NCBI GenBank assembly: GCA_019634575.1
Contig: JAHCAY010000001.1
Span: 1,116,001 to 1,180,000, forward strand
Direction: 5' to 3'
DNA from: Candidatus Didemnitutus sp.
GTDB taxonomy: Bacteria; Verrucomicrobiota; Verrucomicrobiia; Opitutales; Opitutaceae
Length of the DNA stretch: 64,000 nucleotides
Shown: in pieces, positions 53,712-62,587 of the stretch
Position numbering within the stretch: the first letter of the stretch is position 1
Layout: the number at the start of each line of letters is the position of its first letter
Notes under the pieces: generated by a model
Databases searched by the model: none
Told to the model about the DNA's origin: nothing
The model's input: only the letters and a program-made list of their open reading frames with translations
Made by a program: the position numbers and the translations under genes

Positions 53712-54467
53712 TTACGGCGCGTGCGCGGGCGGGTGCGCCTCCGCCGCAGGCACTGCCGGAGCGTGTTCCGCCCTTTCCGCGGGCGCACCTGCCGCGAGTG
53801 GCGGCAGCATCCGCACCTTCCCGCTCGCGAGATCGTAGCGCGCGGCGACGACCTTCAAATTCCCGCGCGCGACCGCCTCGCTCAACATCGGGCCGCACGC
53901 CTGCAATTCGGCGGCCACGAGCTGCGCATTCGTGCGCACGGCGTTGTCGATCTTGTCCCCCGGCTCGCCCGCGCTGCGTTTCACCGCCGGCTCGATGGAG
54001 CGCACGATGCTCGGGAGATGTCCGGGCGCGTGCCCGCCAGCAAGTGTCGCGGCGACGGCGCCGCACTTGCTGTGGCCCACCACGACGATCAGTCCCGCGC
54101 CGAGATGTTCCACCGCGTATTCGATGCTGCCGACCACATGATCGTCGAGGACGTTGCCCGCATTGCGGATCACGAAAATGCTCCCGAGCCCCTGGTCGAA
54201 ATAGATCTCCGGCGCCACGCGCGAATCCGCACAGGTGAGCACGATCGCGAATGGCTGCTGACCCTTCACGAGCTCGGCGCGCCGCATCAGGCTCTGGTCG
54301 GGCCGAATCGCGTGCCCCGCGACGAACCTCGCGTTGCCCGCGACCAGCAATTCGAGCGCCGAGTCCGGCCTCACGCGCGCCCCTTCGGCAGCACCCAACG
54401 TAGCGGGGAAAAATCCGCCAACTGCGGCCAGTCCCGCGGCCACACCAAGGAGACGAGGATACTTCAT
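53712..54467 (-). CDS. periplasmic beta-class carbonic anhydrase
   Basis: 251 residues from the ATG giving a signal peptide (MKYPRLLGVAAGLAAVGGFF, cleavage after LGA-A or nearby); the frame extends 14 residues upstream without a signal. Zinc ligands C, D/R dyad, H and C appear in LTCADSRVAPE (about 76-86) and VVGHSKCGAVAAT (about 132-144). It hydrates CO2. Most beta enzymes are cytoplasmic; an exported one would aid bicarbonate or pH exchange in the periplasm. The C-terminus is Ala/Pro/His-rich. Confidence 0.88.
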   Translation of the reverse strand: MKYPRLLGVAAGLAAVGGFFPATLGAAEGARVRPDSALELLVAGNARFVAGHAIRPDQSLMRRAELVKGQQPFAIVLTCADSRVAPEIYFDQGLGSIFVIRNAGNVLDDHVVGSIEYAVEHLGAGLIVVVGHSKCGAVAATLAGGHAPGHLPSIVRSIEPAVKRSAGEPGDKIDNAVRTNAQLVAAELQACGPMLSEAVARGNLKVVAARYDLASGKVRMLPPLAAGAPAERAEHAPAVPAAEAHPPAHAP

Positions 54468-54562
54468 TTTCGCGTCGTCATCGGCGCACGGCGCCCGCAC
54501 CGGCGTCACAAGGCAGTCACAACGCTTGCCAGCCGCCGGCGCTTCGGTTGGCTGCCCGAGAC

Positions 54563-55243
54563 GTGAAAAAACTCATCCTGTGGGACATCGACGGCACCCT
54601 CATCCGCACCAACCGCGCGGGCATCGTCGCGCTCGTGCGCGCGTTCACGGCCCTGCACGGTCGCGAGCCCGACATGACAAAGGTCGAGGTCTCCGGCCGC
54701 ACCGACCGCTGGATCATCCGTCGCATGCTCGAGGAGCACGGCATGGCGCCGACGGCGGAAAACATCCACGCCATCCTCGAAGGTTACCTCCAACTCCTCC
54801 AAGGCGAGATCGCCGCGCGCTCCGGCCGAATCCTGCCCGGCATCACCGAGCTCCTTGAAACGCTCCACCGGCGCGACGACGTCGTGCAGGCGCTCCTGAC
54901 CGGCAACGTCGAACGCGGCGCCCGCATCAAGCTCGAGCACTACCGCGTGTGGCACTACTTTCCCTTCGGCGCGTTCGGCGACGACAGCCCGCTGCGCAAC
55001 GACCTCGGCCCGCACGCGCTGCGCCGCGCCAAGGAGCGGCACGCGATCGATTTCGCGCCGGAGCGCACCTTCGTCATCGGCGACACGCCGCACGACATCG
55101 AGTGCGGCAAGGCGATCGGCGCGCGCACCATCGGCGTGGCGACCGGGATGTTCTCCGTCGCACAACTCGCCGAGCACGCCCCCACGGCGGTATTCGCAGA
55201 CTTCGCCGACACCAGTGCGCTGCTCCGCGTGATCGACGCCTGA
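54563..55243 (+). CDS. HAD-superfamily hydrolase, phosphoglycolate-phosphatase-like
   Basis: 226 residues from the GTG at VKKLILWDIDGT; a TTG 15 bases upstream is a weaker start. HAD motif I DIDGTL with the nucleophile aspartate (about 8), a four-helix cap (about 18-85), motif II LLTGN, and motif IV FVIGDTPHDIECGKAIGA. It probably dephosphorylates a small phosphoester such as phosphoglycolate or a sugar phosphate. It is divergent from the carbonic anhydrase gene (95 bases between starts). Confidence 0.85.
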   Translation: MKKLILWDIDGTLIRTNRAGIVALVRAFTALHGREPDMTKVEVSGRTDRWIIRRMLEEHGMAPTAENIHAILEGYLQLLQGEIAARSGRILPGITELLETLHRRDDVVQALLTGNVERGARIKLEHYRVWHYFPFGAFGDDSPLRNDLGPHALRRAKERHAIDFAPERTFVIGDTPHDIECGKAIGARTIGVATGMFSVAQLAEHAPTAVFADFADTSALLRVIDA

Positions 55244-55319
55244 GATCCGCACCGCGCACGCAGCCGCTCCGCGCCAACGGCCTTCCCGCGCATCGCCGCA
55301 TCGGCCTACGCGCCTACCT

Positions 55320-55739
55320 TCATCGTTTCCGAAAATCGATCCGCGTGACGCGCCCCTGTTGGAATTCCACGCGCAGCGCCTCGTCATCATAAGGGCCGCC
55401 GGTGCTCGTGCTCACGCCGACGCTCGTCGCCGAGTGCCGGCCAAAGCTGCCCACGCCGAACCCGAAGCTGAACCGCGGCGCATTCCGCCGATACACCCAG
55501 ACGTCGGATCGCCCCGCGCCATCGACGCGCTCGAGACGATGCGCCGGCTCGCCGAGCGCGATCAGAACCATCGCCTCAGTGTAGCCGATGTCGATGCGAC
55601 CCGCGCGGAGATTCTGCTGCACGTCGGGTGGAAACTGCGCGAACGCCGCTTGGTTTTCCGCGATCCGCTGATCGGGAGTGCTCGAGCAACCGGCGAGGAA
55701 CAGGGCGACGGCAAAAGCGAACAGGAGACGTGCGTGCAT
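55320..55739 (-). CDS. hypothetical lipoprotein, SmpA/OmlA-like character
   Basis: 139 residues from the ATG at MHARLLFAFAVALFLAGCSS; lipobox LAGC with the cysteine at about 18. The mature protein has AENQAAFAQFPPDVQQNLRAGRIDIGYTEAMVLIALGEPAHR followed by a tryptophan-containing strand (DVWVYRR) and a C-terminal strand VEFQQGRVTRIDF, reminiscent of BamE/SmpA-type small beta-alpha lipoproteins. Not assigned more firmly. It is divergent from rpiB, 74 bases between starts. Confidence 0.72.
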   Translation of the reverse strand: MHARLLFAFAVALFLAGCSSTPDQRIAENQAAFAQFPPDVQQNLRAGRIDIGYTEAMVLIALGEPAHRLERVDGAGRSDVWVYRRNAPRFSFGFGVGSFGRHSATSVGVSTSTGGPYDDEALRVEFQQGRVTRIDFRKR

Positions 55740-55813
55740 GGAGGGGTTTTTGTTTGCTGGCGTGGAAAGTGCCCGGAATAACGACCGCCGCAAATCTCCC
55801 GCGTTCGCCTCCC

Positions 55814-56251
55814 ATGAAGAAATTTTCCATCGCCATCGGCTCCGACCACGCCGGCTTCGCCTACAAGGAGAAGATCAAAGCCCTGCTGCTCGCCGACGGA
55901 CACGTCGTCCGCGACTTCGGCACCTACTCCGATGCGCCGTGCGACTATCCGGACTTCATCCGCCCGGTCGCCGAGGCGGTCGCGCGCGGTGAATTCGAGC
56001 GCGGCATCGTGCTCGGCGGCTCGGGCAACGGCGAGGCGATCACCGCCAACCGCGTCAAAGGCGTCCGCTGCGGCCTCTGCTGGAACGAGCAGGTCGCCAT
56101 CTGGAATCGCTCGCACAACGACGGCAACGTCCTCTCTCTCGGCCAGCGCACCATCACTGAAGAGGAAGCACTCAAGATCGTCCGCGTCTGGCTCGACACC
56201 GCCTTCGAAGGCGGCCGCCACCTCGCTCGCATCGCCAAAATCGACGCCTGA
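55814..56251 (+). CDS. rpiB: ribose-5-phosphate isomerase B
   Basis: 145 residues from the ATG at MKKFSIAIGSDHAG, the family start. GSDHAGFAYKEKI (9-21) contributes substrate binding. The active-site loop is GGSGNGEAITANRVKG with E74 in place of the cysteine of E. coli RpiB, the arrangement of the mycobacterial enzyme, which uses this glutamate as base. NDGNVLSLGQRTI follows. It interconverts ribose-5- and ribulose-5-phosphate in the pentose phosphate pathway. Confidence 0.92.
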   Translation: MKKFSIAIGSDHAGFAYKEKIKALLLADGHVVRDFGTYSDAPCDYPDFIRPVAEAVARGEFERGIVLGGSGNGEAITANRVKGVRCGLCWNEQVAIWNRSHNDGNVLSLGQRTITEEEALKIVRVWLDTAFEGGRHLARIAKIDA

Positions 56252-56277
56252 GTGACCCAAGTCACTGACGGCAGTGA
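56251..56277. promoter_or_regulatory. two overlapping palindromes after rpiB
   Basis: AGTGAC (56251-56256) pairs with GTCACT (56261-56266), and TCACTG (56262-56267) pairs with CAGTGA (56272-56277). They are mutually exclusive hairpins sharing the GTCACT segment. They lie between rpiB and the AT-rich leader of the MarR-type gene (about 56290-56350). They could be a weak terminator or an operator; no T-run is present. Confidence 0.4.
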
Positions 56278-56363
56278 TGGGCTTCTTGTTCTAGGTAAGT
56301 CACATGATTGCCTTTAGTGTATTTATTTTGACATCGAATAGATAATCCACATTGTCCGCCGGC

Positions 56364-56810
56364 ATGGGAACACGCCACCGCGGCACAATCGAAGAGATCA
56401 ACGCCCTGAACGCCTTCATCAAGCTCCAGCGCGCCTCCGAATCCGTCTCTTCCCGCGTCCACGCCGTCCTGCCCGAAGGGCTGACCGTCACCCAATTCGG
56501 CGTCCTCGAATCGATCTATCACATCGGACCGCTCTGCCAGGGCGAACTCGCCGAAAAGCTCCTCCGCTCCGGCGGCAATCTCACTCTCGTGGTCGACAAC
56601 CTGGAGAAGGCCGGCCTCGTCGCCCGCGAGCGCGATCCCGCCGACCGCCGCTTCGTCGTCGTGAAACTCACCGACAAGGGCCAGAAGTTCATCGCGGAAC
56701 TCTTCCCCAAGGTCGTCGCCAATGTCTCGCGCGAGATGAACCGCCTCTCTTCCACCGAGCTCCTCGATCTCGGTCGCCTCTGCAAAAAGATCGGCCTGCC
56801 GCCGGGTTGA
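56364..56810 (+). CDS. MarR-family regulator, MhqR-like
   Basis: 148 residues from ATG at 56364 (a TTG four codons upstream is possible). Winged helix-turn-helix at about 45-115: LTVTQFGVLESIYHIGPLCQGELAEKLL, the wing ARERDPADRRFVVVKLTDKG. The MarR subtype that starts a run with a MhqO-like dioxygenase and a MhqD-like esterase matches MhqR, the Bacillus repressor released by quinones. The leader is notably AT-rich, with TTGACA at 56328 and a partial dyad ATCGAATAGAT at 56333-56343 that may be its operator. Confidence 0.82.
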   Translation: MGTRHRGTIEEINALNAFIKLQRASESVSSRVHAVLPEGLTVTQFGVLESIYHIGPLCQGELAEKLLRSGGNLTLVVDNLEKAGLVARERDPADRRFVVVKLTDKGQKFIAELFPKVVANVSREMNRLSSTELLDLGRLCKKIGLPPG

Positions 56811-56847
56811 TTTTTTATTTTCCCGAATACTTTAACATCAAACCACA

Positions 56848-57777
56848 ATGCAACTCCTCGGACTCCACCACATCACCGCCATCGCCGCCGACCCGAAGAC
56901 CAATCTGGACTTCTACACCCGCGTCCTCGGCCTCCGTTTCGTCAAGAAGTCGGTCAACCAGGACGATCCCGGCACCTACCACCTCTACTACGGCGACAAC
57001 GTCGGCTCGCCCGGCACGGCGCTGACCTTCTTCCCCTGGCAAGGCCTCCGCCGCGGCCGCCCCGGCACCGGCCAGGCCTACGCGACCGCTTTTTCCATCC
57101 CCGCGGGCTCCCTCGCCTACTGGCAAAAACGCCTCGCCGACCTGCGCGTCGCGACTGAGCCGTTGAGCACGCGCCTCGGCGACCAGGTTCTCGCTTTCAC
57201 CGATCCGGACGGCATGCGCCTCGAACTGATCGCGACAACCGAACCAGACTCGCGCGCGCCCGCTCCCTCGACCGACGTGCCGGCCGAGCACGGCATCCGC
57301 GGCTTCCACAGCAGCACGCTGGCGCTCACCGATGCCGGACCGACTGCCGCCTTGCTGACCCGCGTCATGGGCTACCGGCTCCATGCCGAGGAGCCGCACC
57401 GCGCCCGCTACACCGTGGCGAACGGCGGGCCCGGCACCTACGTCGATCTCTACACCGACCCGAAGCTCCCGCGCGGCCTGAACGGCGCCGGCACGGTGCA
57501 CCACATTGCATTCCGCGTCGCCGACGACGCGCAGCACCTCGCCGCACACGAGCAGCTCGTCGCCGCCGGCGCTCACGTCAGCCCCGTGATCGACCGCGCC
57601 TACTTCAAATCGATCTACTACCGCGAGCCCGCCGGCGTGCTCTTCGAGATCGCGACCGACCAGCCCGGGTTCGCCATCGACGAATCCGTCGAAACCCTCG
57701 GCCAAAAGCTCTCTCTCCCGCCGCGCCTCGAACCGCACCGCGCCGAGATCGAAGCCGCGCTCCCGAAACTCGACTGA
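56848..57777 (+). CDS. MhqO-like ring-cleaving dioxygenase (VOC family)
   Basis: 309 residues, two vicinal-oxygen-chelate modules (about 3-135 and 150-285). Probable metal ligands are His in GLHHITAIA (6-8 region), His in GTVHHIAFRV and Glu in GVLFEIATD. The GDNVGSPGTALTFFPW segment is typical of the MhqO/PcpA-like group. Such enzymes open hydroquinone-type rings. It is 37 bases after the MarR-type gene and is followed by a MhqD-like esterase, so the three form a probable aromatic-stress operon. Confidence 0.85.
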   Translation: MQLLGLHHITAIAADPKTNLDFYTRVLGLRFVKKSVNQDDPGTYHLYYGDNVGSPGTALTFFPWQGLRRGRPGTGQAYATAFSIPAGSLAYWQKRLADLRVATEPLSTRLGDQVLAFTDPDGMRLELIATTEPDSRAPAPSTDVPAEHGIRGFHSSTLALTDAGPTAALLTRVMGYRLHAEEPHRARYTVANGGPGTYVDLYTDPKLPRGLNGAGTVHHIAFRVADDAQHLAAHEQLVAAGAHVSPVIDRAYFKSIYYREPAGVLFEIATDQPGFAIDESVETLGQKLSLPPRLEPHRAEIEAALPKLD

Positions 57778-57787
57778 TTGCATCCGC

Positions 57788-57818
57788 GCAGGGCGGGGTT
57801 CGCCGAACCCCGCCCTGC
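57788..57818. repeat. REP-like perfect palindrome, probable terminator
   Basis: The 15-base arm from 57788 (GCAGGGCGGGGTTCG) and its exact complement 57804-57818 flank a single base, followed by ATTTTCC. It shares GGGCGGGGT with the REP after lpdA. It lies 10 bases past the dioxygenase stop and may reduce transcription into the esterase gene. Confidence 0.65.
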
Positions 57819-57856
57819 ATTTTCCGCAGCATCTTCCGTCTTCAGTCCTCCGCTCC

Positions 57857-58489
57857 ATGTCGTCCCTCTCCTACCAACACGTCTTCGAACCCGCCCGCGA
57901 TCCGACGGCCGCGCCGCTGCTCCTGCTCCACGGCACGGGTGGCGACGAGCACGACTTGCTCCGCGTCGGCCGCCAGCTCTCACCCGGCGCCGCGCTGCTC
58001 AGCCCGCGCGGTGACGTGCTCGAGCGTGGTGCCCCGCGCTTTTTCCGGCGCTTGGCCGAAGGCGTGTTCGATCTCGCCGACGTCGAGCGCCGCACGCACG
58101 CGCTCGCCGCCTTCATCGCCGCCGCCGCCCAACACTACGGCTTCGACGCCTCGCGCCTCACCGCCCTCGGCTTCTCCAACGGCGCCAACATCGCCGCTTC
58201 GCTCCTCCTGTTGCGCCCCGAATCGCTCGCCGCCGCCGTGCTCCTGCGCCCGATGGTCGTGCTCGACCCTGCGCCCGACGCCGTGCCCGCGCTCACCGGC
58301 AAACGCGTGCTGATCTCCTCGGGCAACTTCGACCCCATCGTGCCCGCGGATCACCCGACCCGCCTCGCCGCAACTTTCCGTCGCGCCGGCGCCGATGTCA
58401 CGCTGCGCGCCCACGCCGCCAGCCACGGACTCGTGCCGGGAGATTTCGCCGCCGCACAGGAATTTCTCGCCGCGACGAACTCGCGTTAG
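57857..58489 (+). CDS. MhqD-like alpha/beta hydrolase (carboxylesterase/phospholipase family)
   Basis: 210 residues. Oxyanion segment LLLLHGTGGDEHDLL (about 21-35), nucleophile elbow ALGFSNGANIAASLL with G-F-S-N-G (Ser about 103), acidic residue in SSGNFDPIVP, and His in AASHGLVPGD. Predicted cytoplasmic esterase of the YpfH/MhqD group, whose Bacillus member is induced by quinones. Three 7-base units (CATCTTC, CGTCTTC, AGTCCTC at 57830-57850) and CGCTCC run straight into the ATG, with no Shine-Dalgarno sequence. Confidence 0.85.
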   Translation: MSSLSYQHVFEPARDPTAAPLLLLHGTGGDEHDLLRVGRQLSPGAALLSPRGDVLERGAPRFFRRLAEGVFDLADVERRTHALAAFIAAAAQHYGFDASRLTALGFSNGANIAASLLLLRPESLAAAVLLRPMVVLDPAPDAVPALTGKRVLISSGNFDPIVPADHPTRLAATFRRAGADVTLRAHAASHGLVPGDFAAAQEFLAATNSR

Positions 58490-58523
58490 ACAAATCGCCG
58501 CGCGTCCGCACACTGCGACGCGT

Positions 58524-59510
58524 ATGACGATGCCCTATCGCCGAGTCGGCACGACCGGCCTCAAAGTCTCCGCGCTTTCCTTCGGCGCGTGGGTCACCTT
58601 CGGCAACCAGATCGGCAGCGACACCGCGCGCGATCTCATGCACACGGCCTACGACGCCGGGGTGAACTTCTTCGACAACGCCGAGGGCTACGCCGACGGA
58701 CAGGCCGAGATCGTCATGGGCGACATCCTGAAAAAATCCGGCTGGCGCCGCGGCAGCTACGTCCTCTCCACCAAAATCTACTTCGGCGCCGAGCACGACG
58801 GCCCGAACGAGATGGGCCTTTCGCGCAAACACCTCATCGAGGGTTGCGAAGCCTCGCTCCGCCGCCTCCAGCACGACCACGTCGACATCCTGTATTGCCA
58901 CCGCCCCGACCCCGAGACGCCGCTGATGGAGACCGTGCGCGCGATGCACGACCTCATCACCCAAGGCAAAGTCCTTTACTGGGGCACCAGCGAATGGAGC
59001 ACCGAGCAGATCAACGAGTCGTTCGAGATCTGCGAGAAATACGGCTTCCACGCCCCCGTCGCCGAGCAGCCCCAATACAACCTCTTCCACCGCTCCCGCT
59101 TCGAGAAGGAACTCGCGCCGCTCTGCAAAGCCCGAGGCTACGGCACCACGACTTGGTCGCCGCTCGCCAGCGGCCTGCTCACCGGCAAATACAACGACGG
59201 CGTCCCCGCCGACTCGCGCCTCCACATGGAAAGCCTCGAGTGGCTCCGCAAGCGCCTCACCGGTTTCGGCTCCGAGCGGAAGGTCGAGGCCGTGAAAAAA
59301 TTCGCCGCCCTCGCCCAACGCATCGGCACGCCGCTCCCGCAGCTCGCCATCGCCTGGTGCCTGAAAAACCCGAACGTTTCCACGGTCATCCTCGGCGCCT
59401 CCCGCCCCGAACAGCTCCGCGAAAACTTCGGCGCCCTCGCGACCCTCGAAAAGATGACCCCACAAGTCATGGCCGAGCTCGACCAAATCTCCCGCGCCGT
59501 CGCCGAGTGA
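58524..59510 (+). CDS. aldo/keto reductase, KCNAB/YghZ-like
   Basis: 328 residues from the ATG at MTMPYRRVG (a second ATG is two codons on). The (alpha/beta)8 reductase has the catalytic tetrad: D and Y in FFDNAEGYADG (about 50-58), K in LSTKIYFG and H in ILYCHRPDPE. NADPH-binding elements include LASGLLTGKYNDGV and VILGASRPEQLREN. Among AKRs it is closest in pattern to the potassium-channel beta subunit-like group that reduces aldehydes. It follows the MhqD-like gene after 34 bases and may share its transcript. Confidence 0.87.
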   Translation: MTMPYRRVGTTGLKVSALSFGAWVTFGNQIGSDTARDLMHTAYDAGVNFFDNAEGYADGQAEIVMGDILKKSGWRRGSYVLSTKIYFGAEHDGPNEMGLSRKHLIEGCEASLRRLQHDHVDILYCHRPDPETPLMETVRAMHDLITQGKVLYWGTSEWSTEQINESFEICEKYGFHAPVAEQPQYNLFHRSRFEKELAPLCKARGYGTTTWSPLASGLLTGKYNDGVPADSRLHMESLEWLRKRLTGFGSERKVEAVKKFAALAQRIGTPLPQLAIAWCLKNPNVSTVILGASRPEQLRENFGALATLEKMTPQVMAELDQISRAVAE

Positions 59511-59647
59511 AGGGGAGCGCGTTCACCCGTCCGCGTTCAAATCCCCGATGCGCGCCCTAAATCCGCGCGCCATCTTTGCCCCCTTGCTTCCCGCCACTCT
59601 GGTCGCAGCGAGGACACATCCCCGCACGTCGGACTCTTTCACCTCCT

Positions 59648-59675
59648 CGCTACTCACTACCCGCTACTCGCTACT
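59648..59675 (+). repeat. heptanucleotide tandem array before the UPF0173 gene
   Basis: Four consecutive 7-base units: CGCTACT, CACTACC, CGCTACT, CGCTACT, followed by TCCCCGCTC and the ATG. The array ends 9 bases before the start codon. Confidence 0.75.
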
Positions 59676-59684
59676 TCCCCGCTC

Positions 59685-60365
59685 ATGCGCCTCACCTACT
59701 TCGGCCACTCCACCTTCCTCCTCGAGACCGCCCGGGCCCGCATCGTCTTCGACCCATTCTTCGACGACAACCCCGCCAGCAAAACCAAAGCGCGCGACAT
59801 CGCGTGCGACTATCTCGTCGTCTCGCACGGCCACTCCGACCACTGCGCCGACGCCCTCGCCATCGCCCAGCGCACCGGCGCCACCATCATCGCCAACTAC
59901 GAGATCGCCGAATACTTCGCGAAAAAAGGCGCGAAGACCCACGACCTCAACCCCGGTGGCGGCCACGATTTCCCCTTCGGCCGCGTGAAGCTCACCCTCG
60001 CCTTCCACACTTCGAGCATCGAACTCGAGCCCAACCCGCCCTACGGCGGCACCGCCTGCGGCGTGCTCGTCTCCGCCGACGGCAAGCACGTCTACCACGC
60101 CGGCGACACCGCGCTGTTCTCCGACATGGCGCTCATCGGCCGCGTCGGCCTCGACCTCGCGATGATTCCCATCGGCGACAGCTACACCATGGGCCCCGAC
60201 GACGCGCTGCTCGCCCTCGACTACCTGCGCCCGAAAGTCGCCGTGCCGATGCACTACAACACCTGGCCGAAGATCGCGCAGGACGGCGCCGCCTTCGCCC
60301 AACGCGCCGCCCGCGCCAACCACCCCGTCCGCGCCCTCCGTCCCGGCGAGCAACTGGAATTCTAG
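59685..60365 (+). CDS. UPF0173-type metal-dependent hydrolase (MBL fold)
   Basis: 226 residues. Metallo-beta-lactamase fold with the metal motif HGHSDHCAD (about 47-55), MRLTYFGHSTFLLE at the start, AFHTSSIE, HAGDTALFSDM (about 141-151) and VPMHYNTWP with the last metal histidine. This is the YtkL/UlaG-like UPF0173 family; substrate unknown. It begins directly after a heptad array and is a single-gene unit between the reductase and the E1 gene. Confidence 0.88.
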   Translation: MRLTYFGHSTFLLETARARIVFDPFFDDNPASKTKARDIACDYLVVSHGHSDHCADALAIAQRTGATIIANYEIAEYFAKKGAKTHDLNPGGGHDFPFGRVKLTLAFHTSSIELEPNPPYGGTACGVLVSADGKHVYHAGDTALFSDMALIGRVGLDLAMIPIGDSYTMGPDDALLALDYLRPKVAVPMHYNTWPKIAQDGAAFAQRAARANHPVRALRPGEQLEF

Positions 60366-60556
60366 TTCGCCTCCGCGTCGGCCGCACGCCTGCGCGCGCC
60401 ACCGAAATGCCGCACGCGCATCCCCTCGGCGCGACCAATCCCCACCGGAATTAGTCCGCGCGCACCGCCCCGCGTCACTTCTGATGACGCGCCACCCGCC
60501 TAAATTTTCCTCGCGCCACTGCCGTCTCGCCGCACCGTCCTTTTGTCATAAGCGCA

Positions 60557-62587
60557 ATGACGTTCCCCGCCACGCCCACGCTGTTCCAACGCCGCGACCT
60601 CCGCCTCGCCGACCTCGAACGCGACCGCTCCGGCTCGCTCCTGCAACTCTACGCCTGGATGCAGCTCGCGCGCACCGGCGACAACCGCATCCTCGACCTC
60701 TTCCGCCAAGGTCTCATCCGCGGCACGGTCACCGGCGGCCAGGGCAACGAAGCCCTCATCTGCCCGCTCGCCCTCCTCGCCGACAAATCCGTCGACGTCG
60801 TCTCCTTTTCCCACCGCGGTTTCGGCGGCCACCTGATCTGGAGCGGACACCTCTGCGACCACCTCGCGCAATACTTCGCCAACTCCGGCAGCCCCACCAA
60901 GGCACGCGAAGGCAACATCCACCACGGCGATCCCGCCGCGCGCAGCCTGCCGATGATTTCGCACCTCGGCATCATGCTCTCGAACGTCATCGGCGCCGTC
61001 GACTCGCAGCGCCGCGCCGGCAAGCCCGCCGTCGGCTTCGCCTTCTTCGGCGACGGCTCCAGCTCCACCGGCGATGTCCACGAATCACTCAACCTCGCCG
61101 CGCTGCTCGGCGTGCCGGTCGTGTTCGTGATCGAGAACAACAAATACGCCTACTCGACGCCCGTCTGCGAACAGTTCGTCTCGCCCAATCTCTTCGAACG
61201 CGCGAAGGGCTACGGCATGGAAGGTTTTTCCATGGATTGCAGCGACCCCGAGCACGTCGTCCGCACGCTCGGCGCCGCGATCGAACGCGCCCGCACCACC
61301 TCGCGACCGATCCTAATCGAAGCCCACACCTTCCGCCTGCGCGGCCACGCCGCCTACGACACCTGCGACTACATGCAGCCCGGCGAAGCCGAGGCGATCC
61401 TCGCCGAGGACCCGCTCCCGCGCTGGCGCGCCAAGCTCGCCGCCGCCGGCCTCGGCGCGCAACTCGACGCCATCGACGCGCAGGTTCGCGAGTTCGTCGA
61501 GACGTCGATCAAAGCCGCAATGGCCCTGCCGCCCATCACGCCCGAGGGCATGCTCGAAGATCTCTTCGCGCCCGACGCGCCCGCCTTGCCCTGGAAGGCT
61601 GAACCGGCGGCCGCGGAAAACATCACCATGGCGCAGGCGATCAACCGGGCTCTCCGCAAGATCCTCGCCGAGCGTCCCGAGTCACTCGTGCTCGGCCAGG
61701 ACATCGGCACCTACGGCGGCGCGTTCAAAGTCACCGAAAGCCTCCTCAAAGACTTCGGCCGTCCGCGCGTGCTCAGCACACCGCTCTGCGAATCCGCTTC
61801 GACCGGCTACGCCATCGGCCTCGCCTCCATCGGCCATCGTCCGATCGAGGAGTTCCAGTTCGCCGACTTCGCCACCGACGCCACGACGCAAATCGTGCTC
61901 AACGCCGCGACCTATCACTTCCGCGCCGGCCAGAAAGTCCCGCTCGTCTTCCGCTTCCCTTGCGGCGGCGGCCTCACCTTCGGCTCATTCCACTCGCAGG
62001 AACTCGAGTCCGCGCTCCTCTCCTTCCCCGGCCTCAAGGCGCTTTACCCGTCCACGCCGCAGGACGCCTTCAACGCGCTCCTCGCCGCCTACGAAGACGA
62101 CAACCCAGTCATCGTTTTCGAGCACAAGGGCCTCTACCGCCGCGGCAAACACCCGGTGCAGTGGGACCCGAACTACCGCTCTGTCTGGCAACCGCACCAC
62201 GTGCGCACCGGCGACTTCGCTACGATCGTCACCTACGGCGAAATGGTCCTGCACTGCACCGACGCCTGCCAATATTTCGCCGACGAATACGAGACGACCT
62301 TCGACCTCTTCGACCTGCGCGCGCTCTCGCCGCTGAAGCTCGACGCCATCAAAGCCTCCGTCGCGCGCACCGGCCGACTCGTGATCGTGCACGAAGGCCG
62401 CAAGACGCACGGCTTCGGCGCCGAACTCGTCGCGCGACTGACCGAGGAACACTGGGGCCAGCTCAAAGCCGCCCCGCTCCGCATCGCCGCGCTGGACATT
62501 CCGGTCCCCTTCGCCCCCGAACTCGAAGCCGTCTACCGCCCGAGCAAAGACAAAATCATCGACGCCATCGCGGCGTGGATGGGCTAG
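60557..62587 (+). CDS. fused alpha-beta E1 component of a 2-oxo acid dehydrogenase, second copy
   Basis: 676 residues. The alpha half has TPP motif FFGDGSSSTGDVHESLN with IENNKYAYS (about 172-205). The beta half starts near 357 (ITMAQAINRALRKILAERPE), with GQDIGTYGGAFKVT, EFQFADFATDATTQIVLNAA and a C-terminal transketolase domain. It has the canonical GDG...N TPP site; the copy at 2096-4324 has GDA instead. The alpha half is closer to pyruvate or acetoin/branched-chain E1. No E2/E3 adjacent. The gene is 192 bases after the UPF0173 gene, with its own leader. Confidence 0.85.
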   Translation: MTFPATPTLFQRRDLRLADLERDRSGSLLQLYAWMQLARTGDNRILDLFRQGLIRGTVTGGQGNEALICPLALLADKSVDVVSFSHRGFGGHLIWSGHLCDHLAQYFANSGSPTKAREGNIHHGDPAARSLPMISHLGIMLSNVIGAVDSQRRAGKPAVGFAFFGDGSSSTGDVHESLNLAALLGVPVVFVIENNKYAYSTPVCEQFVSPNLFERAKGYGMEGFSMDCSDPEHVVRTLGAAIERARTTSRPILIEAHTFRLRGHAAYDTCDYMQPGEAEAILAEDPLPRWRAKLAAAGLGAQLDAIDAQVREFVETSIKAAMALPPITPEGMLEDLFAPDAPALPWKAEPAAAENITMAQAINRALRKILAERPESLVLGQDIGTYGGAFKVTESLLKDFGRPRVLSTPLCESASTGYAIGLASIGHRPIEEFQFADFATDATTQIVLNAATYHFRAGQKVPLVFRFPCGGGLTFGSFHSQELESALLSFPGLKALYPSTPQDAFNALLAAYEDDNPVIVFEHKGLYRRGKHPVQWDPNYRSVWQPHHVRTGDFATIVTYGEMVLHCTDACQYFADEYETTFDLFDLRALSPLKLDAIKASVARTGRLVIVHEGRKTHGFGAELVARLTEEHWGQLKAAPLRIAALDIPVPFAPELEAVYRPSKDKIIDAIAAWMG

